From assembly GCA_030693565.1 (NCBI GenBank), contig JAUYAJ010000233.1, positions 1-5,184 of the forward strand: a DNA stretch of 5,184 nucleotides. The letters are read 5' to 3'. Below, piece after piece: positions 1 through 4,708 of the stretch. This DNA is from Rubrivivax sp. GTDB lineage: Bacteria > Pseudomonadota > Gammaproteobacteria > Burkholderiales > Burkholderiaceae_C. Position 1 is the first letter of the stretch. Every line of letters starts with the position of its first letter. The position numbers were made by a program, and so were the translations under genes. Under the pieces are notes generated by a model that saw nothing but the letters and a program-made list of their open reading frames with translations, had not been told where the DNA came from and made no database searches.

Positions 1-1139
1 TCGAAGGCCTTGTTCCACTCCAGCGCGGCTTCGCGCAGCGGCGCCCGCCACTGGCCGGGGATGTTGCGGTCGAGGACGACGCGGATCGGCTCCTTCGGTT
101 CGGAGACCGCCGCCGCCGGGTCTTTCTTCTCCAGCCGCCAGCGCCGGACGAGGTGGGTGCGCCGGCCTTCCTGGCTGTCGTCGCCGAAGTTCAGATAGGG
201 CTGGGTGAAGTAGCCCACGCGCGGGTCGGCCAGGCGCGTGGCCATCGGCTGCGCCGGCAGCGGCGTCAGGTTGTAGGTCACGCCCAGGAACAGGCTGCGC
301 GGGTCGGGCACCACGCTGGGCGGGTTGGGCAGGGCCGCCGGGTTGGGCGGCGGCGCGCCCGGCGCTGTGACCGGCGGCGCCGGCAGTTTGGGCACCGCGA
401 AGTGCTGGCGCATCGTCAGCGCCAGCCCGCTGGCCTGGGTGCGCGCGCGCTCGATGCTTGAGTTGGCGCGGTCCAGCGCGTAAGGCATGCGGTAAGACGA
501 CTCCAGCACGGTCTGGTAGCCGCCGATGTCGCCGCCGAGCAGCGCCGTGGCATCGACCAGCAGCGACTTGTTTTGCGGGTGCGGCGCGGCGGCCAGCGGC
601 GCGGCGCCGAGCAGGCTGTCGGAATAGCTTTCAGCCACCGCCAGCGCCAGCGGCGTGCCGGCGGGCGCGCGCGCATGCTGGTTGCGCGCCACCAGTTGCA
701 CGCTGTTGCCAACCCGGCGCAGCACGACGACTTGCGAACGCCCCATCAGACCGGGGAAGAAGAAACGTTCGCCAAGGCCGCCGGACAAGGAGGCGGCGAA
801 GAACATCGGCTGGTCGAGCAGCGCCGCGGGGATCTCGAGCCAGGTCTTGTCGTCGCGCGTCCAGACCGGCAGGTAGCCGTCGCTGCGATTGGCGTCGCGG
901 GTGATGTCGGCGAACGGCGGCGGGGCGCCGGGCACGGCGGGCGGGCGCGCAGCGGCAGGGGCACCGGTGGGCAGGGTCACCGCAGCCGGGCTGGCGGCGG
1001 GCGAGGCGGCAGCCACGCTGGCGACCGGCGCACGCGTCTCGGGCGCCGCAGGCGGCGCGGTGGCGCAAGCGCCGAGCAGCAGCGGCGGCGCGGCCAGCAG
1101 CAGGATCCAGGGCAGGGCGGGCAGGCGAGGGCTTGTCAT
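1..1139 (-). CDS. Zinc-dependent metalloprotease, DUF5117/DUF5118 class, putative lipoprotein (partial, N-terminal 379 residues)
   Basis: Open from an ATG at 1139-1137 to the left edge with no stop, so the C-terminal half or more is missing. Residues 1-25 look like a lipoprotein signal: a hydrophobic stretch (about 9-22) and a lipobox L22-G23-A24-C25; Ala at +2 would suit outer-membrane sorting. An Ala/Pro-rich linker covers about 26-76. The following domain (about 77-245, with DGYLPVW and FFAASLSGGLG) resembles the N-terminal domains of the DUF5117 metalloprotease family. The segment ADPRVGYF (304-311), then RRWRLEKKDP (332-341), EPKEPIRVVLD (347-357) and EWNKAF (374-379), is the characteristic run leading into the family's zinc peptidase domain. 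The HExxH site would lie beyond the edge, so catalytic competence cannot be judged. A Pro-rich insert (about 251-278) separates the two halves. No clear Shine-Dalgarno precedes the start; the signal peptide is the main reason for choosing it. It lies downstream of mpl on the same strand. Family assignment is from recognised motifs; substrate unknown. Confidence 0.85.
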   Translation of the reverse strand, partial: MTSPRLPALPWILLLAAPPLLLGACATAPPAAPETRAPVASVAAASPAASPAAVTLPTGAPAAARPPAVPGAPPPFADITRDANRSDGYLPVWTRDDKTWLEIPAALLDQPMFFAASLSGGLGERFFFPGLMGRSQVVVLRRVGNSVQLVARNQHARAPAGTPLALAVAESYSDSLLGAAPLAAAPHPQNKSLLVDATALLGGDIGGYQTVLESSYRMPYALDRANSSIERARTQASGLALTMRQHFAVPKLPAPPVTAPGAPPPNPAALPNPPSVVPDPRSLFLGVTYNLTPLPAQPMATRLADPRVGYFTQPYLNFGDDSQEGRRTHLVRRWRLEKKDPAAAVSEPKEPIRVVLDRNIPGQWRAPLREAALEWNKAF

Positions 1140-1166
1140 GGGGCGATGGAGTGCCGAAAGGCGCGC

Positions 1167-1172
1167 AGCCTA
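1167..1172 (-). promoter_or_regulatory. Possible -10 element for the metalloprotease gene
   Basis: Reading the minus strand, TAGGCT lies 27 nt before the metalloprotease ATG, a usual distance for a sigma-70 type -10 box with a short leader. It matches the consensus at only three of six positions, and I could not find a convincing -35 box at 16-18 bp. It contains one of the five CTAG tetramers of the window. It is offered as a candidate because mpl ends more than 100 bp upstream, so the gene could have its own promoter. Confidence 0.22.
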
Positions 1173-1221
1173 GCGCAAGCCGGGCGGATTGGGGTGGCGA
1201 TGCGATGAATCACCGATCGAG

Positions 1222-1245
1222 GCGACGGGACACGGCCGCCGTCGC
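1222..1245. repeat. Inverted repeat downstream of mpl, possible transcript-end hairpin
   Basis: GCGACGG (1222-1228) and CCGTCGC (1239-1245) are exact reverse complements with a 10-nt loop. The structure lies about 37 nt past the mpl stop codon, in the gap before the metalloprotease gene. No T-run follows on the minus strand, so it does not fit a classical intrinsic terminator; it may protect the 3' end of the transcript or be chance in GC-rich DNA. Confidence 0.3.
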
Positions 1246-1282
1246 GCGCCGCGCGGGCCGGGCTCTAGCGGGCAACACCACA

Positions 1283-2647
1283 CTAGCGCGCGGCCAAGGC
1301 CGCCAGCAGCTTGCCGTGGATGCCGCCGAAGCCGCCGTTGCTCATGCACAGCACATGGTCGCCGGGCTGGGCGGCGCGCACGATGGCGGCGACCAGGGCG
1401 TCGACGCTGTCGGCGACGATGGCTTGCTCACCCAGCGGCGCCAGCGCCTCGCGCACGCTCCAGCCGTAATCACCCTGCAGGCAGAACGACAAGTCGGCTT
1501 CTTCCAGCGCCCACGGCAGCTGGGCTTTCATCGCACCCAGCTTCATGGTGTTCGAGCGCGGCTCGAAGACGGCCAGGATGCGCGCCGGGTCGACCTTGCG
1601 GCGCAGGCCGTCGACGGTGGTGCGCATCGCCGTCGGGTGGTGGGCGAAGTCGTCGTAGACCTGGACGCCGGCGGCTTCGCCGCGCAGTTCCAGGCGCCGG
1701 CGCACATTCTGGAAAGTTGCCAGCGCGGCGGCAGCGAGTTCGGGCGTGACGCCGACATGCTCGGCCGCGCCGATTGCCGCCAGCGCGTTGAGCTGGTTGT
1801 GTTCGCCCAGCAGTGCCCAGTCGACACGGCCGACCTTCATGCTGCCGCGCAGGACATCGAAGCCATGCGGTTCGCCGCGCGCGCGCAGCACGCCGGGCTC
1901 TTCCTTGCGGGCGCCGAAGTGCACGACCTCGCTCCAGCAGCCGCGTTCGAGCACACGCTGCAGCGCCTCGTCACGCGAGTTGACGATGAGCCGGCCCTGA
2001 CCCGGCACCGTGCGCACGAGGTGGTGGAACTGGGTCTCGATGGCGGCCAGGTCGGGGAAGATGTCGGCGTGGTCGTGTTCGAGGTTGTTCAGCACCGCGG
2101 TGCGCGGCCGGTAGTGCACGAACTTGCTGCGCTTGTCGAAGAAGGCGGTGTCGTATTCGTCGGCTTCGATGACGAAGGGCGTGCCCAGGCCGACCCGGCC
2201 CAGCCGCGCCGAGATGCCGAAGTTCTGCGGCACGCCGCCGACCAGAAAGCCCGGCGCCAGCCCGGCGGACTCGAGCATCCAGGCCAGCATCGAGGTCGTG
2301 CTCGTCTTGCCATGGGTGCCGGCCACGGCCAGCACATGGCGGCCTTGGAGCGCATGGTCGGACAGCCACTGCGGGCCGCTGGTGTAAGGCGCGCCGGCGT
2401 CGAGAATCGCCTCCATCAGCGCATTGCCGCGCGACACCACGTTGCCGACGACGAACAAGTCGGGGCGCAGCGCCAGCTGGTCGGCGTCATAGCCTTCGAC
2501 GAGTTCGATGCCCAGCTCGCGCAGCTGATCGCTCATCGGCGGGTAGACGGCGGCGTCGCAGCCGGTGACCCGGTGGCCGGCTTCGCGCGCCAGCGCGGCC
2601 AGGCCGCCCATGAAGGTGCCGCAAATGCCCAGAATGTGGATGTGCAT
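1283..2647 (-). CDS. mpl: UDP-N-acetylmuramate:L-alanyl-gamma-D-glutamyl-meso-diaminopimelate ligase
   Basis: A complete 454-residue cytoplasmic Mur-ligase-family enzyme, close to the usual Mpl length of about 455. In this family Mpl joins recycled murein tripeptide (L-Ala-D-Glu-meso-DAP) to UDP-MurNAc using ATP, bypassing MurC, MurD and MurE. The N terminus MHIHILGICGTFMGGLA (1-17) is the Mpl form of the UDP-MurNAc-binding Rossmann start. Visible after it are the ATP P-loop AGTHGKTSTT (109-118), EADEYD (161-166), LNNLEHDHADIF (186-197), GEHNQLNALAAI (281-292), YDDFAHHPTA (331-340) and FEPRSNT (361-367), all Mur-ligase signatures. SNGGFGGIHGKLL (436-448) near the end is typical of Mpl rather than MurC. 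The frame is open 19 codons further upstream (to 2704), but the family N terminus begins at the ATG at 2647-2645, so that start is chosen. No Shine-Dalgarno is visible. The stop is TAG. The gene diverges from the DUF6644-like gene. Confidence 0.96.
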   Translation of the reverse strand: MHIHILGICGTFMGGLAALAREAGHRVTGCDAAVYPPMSDQLRELGIELVEGYDADQLALRPDLFVVGNVVSRGNALMEAILDAGAPYTSGPQWLSDHALQGRHVLAVAGTHGKTSTTSMLAWMLESAGLAPGFLVGGVPQNFGISARLGRVGLGTPFVIEADEYDTAFFDKRSKFVHYRPRTAVLNNLEHDHADIFPDLAAIETQFHHLVRTVPGQGRLIVNSRDEALQRVLERGCWSEVVHFGARKEEPGVLRARGEPHGFDVLRGSMKVGRVDWALLGEHNQLNALAAIGAAEHVGVTPELAAAALATFQNVRRRLELRGEAAGVQVYDDFAHHPTAMRTTVDGLRRKVDPARILAVFEPRSNTMKLGAMKAQLPWALEEADLSFCLQGDYGWSVREALAPLGEQAIVADSVDALVAAIVRAAQPGDHVLCMSNGGFGGIHGKLLAALAAR

Positions 2648-2655
2648 GAGCGAAG

Positions 2656-2683
2656 ATTCTAGGTCTCGCCCCTTTTCACCCAA
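2656..2683 (-). promoter_or_regulatory. Putative sigma-70 promoter of mpl, possibly giving a leaderless mRNA
   Basis: On the minus strand, TTGGGT (2683-2678) and TAGAAT (2661-2656) are separated by 16 bp. The -10 matches TATAAT at five of six positions and the -35 matches TTGACA at three. Only eight bases separate the -10 from the mpl ATG, so transcription would begin at or very near the A of the start codon. This agrees with the absence of a ribosome binding site before mpl. No transcript data are available, so the start site is inferred. Confidence 0.42.
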
Positions 2684-2691
2684 GCCTTTGC

Positions 2692-3144
2692 ATGAACCTG
2701 CCACTGCCCCTCGCCGGCTTCACCGGCATCCCTGGTCTGGCCAGCCACCCCTGGGCCTACCCGGCGCTGGAGGTGTTGCACATCGTCGGCATTGCCTTGC
2801 TGCTGGGCAACCTCGTGCTGCTGGAGTTGCGCGTCTGGGGGCTGGCGCCGGCGCTGCCGCTGCAGCCGCTGGCGCGGCTGGCGCTGAGTCTGTCGCTGTC
2901 CGGCTTCGGCTTGCTGCTGCTCAGCGGCGGGCTGATGTTCCTGGCCCAGCCGGTCGAGCTGTTGAGCAACGGCGCCTTCCTGCTCAAGCTTGACCTGATC
3001 CTGCTGGCCGGCTGCAATGCGGCCTGGTTCCATGTCCGCGGCGGCTTGGCGCGGCCCGATGGTCTGGCCCGGGCCCAGACCTTGGTCTCGCTGGGGCTTT
3101 GGCTGGGCGTCATCATCTGCGGCCGCTGGATTGCGTACCTTTGA
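2692..3144 (+). CDS. Four-helix integral membrane protein, DUF6644-like
   Basis: A 150-residue, very Leu-rich protein with four likely membrane segments at about 24-46, 62-85, 96-114 and 127-148. The pattern fits the DUF6644 family as I remember it: an aromatic-rich lead (HPWAYPALEVLH, 19-30), GN-LLLELRVWG (39-50), a helix ending GGLMFLAQPVE (79-89), then AFLLKLDLILLAGCNAAWFH (95-114). The family has no established function that I know of. His30 in the first helix and His114 at the end of the third are candidate ligands for a metal or haem, but this is speculation. The start is the ATG at 2692; no good Shine-Dalgarno precedes it, and it is 44 bp from the divergent mpl start. The stop is 20 nt before the next gene, which has a good ribosome binding site, so the two are probably co-transcribed. 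Membrane nature is nearly certain; the family name is from motif memory. Confidence 0.82.
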   Translation: MNLPLPLAGFTGIPGLASHPWAYPALEVLHIVGIALLLGNLVLLELRVWGLAPALPLQPLARLALSLSLSGFGLLLLSGGLMFLAQPVELLSNGAFLLKLDLILLAGCNAAWFHVRGGLARPDGLARAQTLVSLGLWLGVIICGRWIAYL

Positions 3145-3155
3145 ACCAACCGAGT

Positions 3156-3159
3156 GAGG
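3156..3159 (+). promoter_or_regulatory. Ribosome binding site of the DUF6152-like gene
   Basis: GAGG lies five bases before the ATG at 3165. It decides the start of this gene, because the frame is open further upstream to an ATG at 3099, which would overlap the end of the membrane-protein gene and hide the signal peptide. Confidence 0.7.
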
Positions 3160-3164
3160 TGTTG

Positions 3165-3632
3165 ATGCAACGACGTCTTTTGCTGGCCGGCGCGGGCCTG
3201 ATCGCACTGCGCCCCGCTTTCGCCCACCATGGCTGGAGCAGCTTCGACCAGAAGCGGCCGATCTACCTCGAAGGCCGGGCCGTGCGTGTGGCCTGGCGCA
3301 ATCCGCATGCCGAACTCGATCTCGAACCCCATGCCGACCTCGCGCTGCCGGCCGACCTGGCCAGCCGCGTGCTGCCGGCGCAGACGGCGCCGATCGACGG
3401 ACCGGCGCTGCTGAAGGCGGCCGTGCTGCCCACGCGCCGCGACCGCCGATGGGAGGTCGAGCTGGCGCCGCTGACGCGCATCAACGCCTGGAAGGTGCCG
3501 GAGATCAAGGTCGGCGACAGCCTGGCGCTGGTCGGCTTCACCTTCACTGGCGAGCAGGGCGACGCGGTGGTGCGGGTCGAATACCTGTTCTTCGGTGGCC
3601 GCAGCTACGGCATGCGTTCGTCACCGGCCTAG
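3165..3632 (+). CDS. Small exported protein, DUF6152-like
   Basis: A 155-residue protein with a short signal peptide (1-20): MQRR, a hydrophobic core, and a cleavage-type site AFA at 18-20. The RR followed by LLL makes a Tat route possible, though Sec is equally compatible. The predicted mature protein begins HHGWSSFD (21-28), followed by a beta-rich segment with LEGRAVRVAWRNPHAELDLE (35-54), VGDSLALVGFTF (117-128) and VRVEYLFFGGRSYGMRS (136-152). The HH start, a xGxV-V-W-NPH element and a closing GD-L-V-G segment match DUF6152 family proteins as I recall them. Its biochemical role is not established. His21, His22, His48 and His56 are the only histidines and could bind a metal. The start is fixed by the GAGG site and signal peptide. 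It follows the membrane protein by 20 nt and ends in TAG, which overlaps a promoter-like hexamer for the next gene. Confidence 0.85.
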   Translation: MQRRLLLAGAGLIALRPAFAHHGWSSFDQKRPIYLEGRAVRVAWRNPHAELDLEPHADLALPADLASRVLPAQTAPIDGPALLKAAVLPTRRDRRWEVELAPLTRINAWKVPEIKVGDSLALVGFTFTGEQGDAVVRVEYLFFGGRSYGMRSSPA

Positions 3633-3635
3633 ACT
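3630..3635 (+). promoter_or_regulatory. Possible -10 element for the reductase gene
   Basis: TAGACT overlaps the TAG stop of the DUF6152-like gene and lies 28 nt before the next ATG. It matches TATAAT at four of six positions, but no clear -35 box stands at 16-18 bp. If real, the reductase gene has its own start of transcription besides read-through from the upstream pair. Confidence 0.25.
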
Positions 3636-3652
3636 GGCGCCTGTGACGCAAC

Positions 3653-3657
3653 GGGAG
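3653..3657 (+). promoter_or_regulatory. Ribosome binding site of the reductase gene
   Basis: GGGAG stands six bases before the ATG at 3664. Together with the Rossmann start MKVAVVGMGAIGG it rules out the upstream in-frame ATG at 3595, which lies inside the DUF6152-like gene. Confidence 0.7.
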
Positions 3658-3663
3658 TCCGGG

Positions 3664-4659
3664 ATGAAAGTGGCGGTGGTGGGCATGGGCGCGATCGGCG
3701 GATTGTTCGCCGCCTGGCTGGGCAGCCGGCTGCCGGCTGGCAGGGTGCAACTGTCGGCGCTGGCGCGTGGCGCCACGCTGGCGGCGTTGCAGCGTGACGG
3801 CTTGCAGTGGCAGGACGCCGGCGCCGAGCCGCGCCCCGTAGCGCTGAACGCCAGCGACGATGCGGCGGCGCTGGGCGTGCAGGACCTGGTGATCGTCGCC
3901 GTCAAAAGCCCGGCGCTGGCCGCGGTGGCGCCGGCGCTGCGCCAGCTCTGCGGGCCAGACACCGCTGTCCTGGTGGCGATGAACGGCGTGCCCTGGTGGT
4001 TCTTCGACGGCCTGGGCGGCGCTTGCGACGGCCTGCGGCTGCACAGTGCCGACCCCGGCGGGCTGATCCAGGCGGCGCTGCCCACTGCGCGTGTGATCGG
4101 CTGCGTCGTCCATGTCAGCAGCGCGGCGCCGGCGCCCGGCCAGGTGCGTCACGTCAACGGCAATCGCCTGATCCTGGGCGAGCCGGCGGGCGGCGGCAGT
4201 GATCGCGTCGACCAGGTGGCCGGGCTGCTGGAAGGCGCGGGATTCGCCGTCACGGTGTCCGAGCGCATCCAGCGCGACATCTGGTTCAAGCTCTGGGGCA
4301 ACATGACGATGAACCCGGTCTCGGCGCTGACCGGCGCGCCCAGCGACCGCATCCTCGACGACCCGCTGGTGCGCGCTTTCTGCAGCGCGGTGATGCTGGA
4401 GGCGCAGGCGGTCGGCGCGGCGATCGGCATCCCGATCGACCAGGCGCCCGAGCAGCGCCACGCGGTGACGCGCAAGCTCGGTTCGTTCAAGACCTCGATG
4501 CTGCAGGATGTTGAGGCGGGCCGGCCGCTGGAGATCGACGCCTTGGTCGGCACGGTGCGCGAGATCGGCCAGAAAGTTGGCGTGGCGACGCCGAACGTCG
4601 ACGCCTTGCTCGGGCTGGTACGGCTGATGGCACAGCAGCGGGGCTTGTACCCGCGCTGA
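3664..4659 (+). CDS. Ketopantoate reductase family protein (2-dehydropantoate 2-reductase, PanE/ApbA-like)
   Basis: A complete 331-residue cytoplasmic enzyme, slightly longer than E. coli PanE (about 303). The family reduces 2-dehydropantoate to pantoate with NADPH in pantothenate/CoA synthesis. The N-terminal Rossmann domain begins VAVVGMGAIGG (3-13, GxGxxG). VAVKSPAL (78-85, Lys81) and MNGVPWW (106-112, Asn107) line the expected cofactor and substrate cleft. The helical C-terminal domain contains DIWFKLWGNMTMNPVSALTG (205-224), whose Lys209 fits the family's catalytic lysine, with Asn213 and Asn217, and SFKTSMLQD (274-282) with RPLEID (287-292), whose Glu290 fits the conserved substrate-binding glutamate. 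The NGVPWWFF sequence (107-114) differs from the QNG of classical PanE and marks a paralogous subgroup; such paralogues are often annotated as PanE without proof of substrate. The gene lies 31 nt after the DUF6152-like gene and converges on hemL. Fold and family are secure, ketopantoate as substrate is not, so no symbol is given. Confidence 0.9.
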   Translation: MKVAVVGMGAIGGLFAAWLGSRLPAGRVQLSALARGATLAALQRDGLQWQDAGAEPRPVALNASDDAAALGVQDLVIVAVKSPALAAVAPALRQLCGPDTAVLVAMNGVPWWFFDGLGGACDGLRLHSADPGGLIQAALPTARVIGCVVHVSSAAPAPGQVRHVNGNRLILGEPAGGGSDRVDQVAGLLEGAGFAVTVSERIQRDIWFKLWGNMTMNPVSALTGAPSDRILDDPLVRAFCSAVMLEAQAVGAAIGIPIDQAPEQRHAVTRKLGSFKTSMLQDVEAGRPLEIDALVGTVREIGQKVGVATPNVDALLGLVRLMAQQRGLYPR

Positions 4660-4691
4660 TTGACATTCAGCGCGGCTTGTGCCCGCGCTGA
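4636..4691 (+). repeat. Imperfect tandem repeat of the reductase gene tail
   Basis: Two 24-bp copies, 4636-4659 and 4668-4691, match at 22 positions and are separated by TTGACATT. Copy 1 is the end of the reductase gene, coding QRGLYPR and stop. Copy 2, in non-coding DNA 32 bp on, would read QRGLCPR and stop in its own frame. The match includes the stop codon, pointing to duplication of the gene tail. The two differences are G4641/C4673 and A4649/G4681. Confidence 0.85.
4667..4691. terminator. Hairpin between convergent genes, likely bidirectional transcript end
   Basis: TCAGCGCGG (4667-4675) and CCGCGCTGA (4683-4691) form a perfect 9-bp GC-rich stem with a 7-nt loop. It starts 8 nt after the reductase stop and lies 14 nt beyond the hemL stop on the other strand, the usual place for a shared terminator. 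No long T-run follows on either strand, so it is not a textbook intrinsic terminator. The first repeat copy (4636-4658) can form the same stem with one G-G mismatch (4641/4653). Confidence 0.5.
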
Positions 4692-4708
4692 GCACCACCT
4701 TGGCTCAG
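4688..4708. repeat. Second inverted repeat overlapping the hemL stop
   Basis: CTGAGC (4688-4693) and GCTCAG (4703-4708) are exact reverse complements around a 9-nt loop. The right arm includes the hemL stop codon, and the left arm shares bases with the large hairpin, so the two structures are mutually exclusive. Confidence 0.35.

Noticed and set aside
573..1208. 211-codon plus-strand open frame opposite the metalloprotease
   Set aside because: The minus-strand frame has a lipobox and family motifs throughout; the plus frame is Gly/Arg-rich shadow.
1240..1262. CG-alternating tract (GCGCGC/CGCGCG) in the gap after mpl as a Z-DNA or regulatory element
   Set aside because: Short and interrupted, as expected by chance in such GC-rich sequence; no support for a function.
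1133..2662. 509-codon open frame on the plus strand opposite mpl
   Set aside because: It is antisense to a complete, clearly recognised mpl. Its product is rich in Arg, Ala, Gly, His and Gln, as expected for shadow frames in GC-rich DNA, and shows no family motif.
2659..3332. Minus-strand open frames of 182 and 191 codons opposite the DUF6644/DUF6152-like genes
   Set aside because: They overlap two genes with signal peptide, membrane helices and a ribosome binding site; the antisense products are low-complexity Gln/Arg/Ser-rich.
3544..4698. 384-codon open frame on the minus strand opposite the reductase gene
   Set aside because: Shadow of the reductase gene; composition is Arg/Gln/His-rich and no domain is recognisable.
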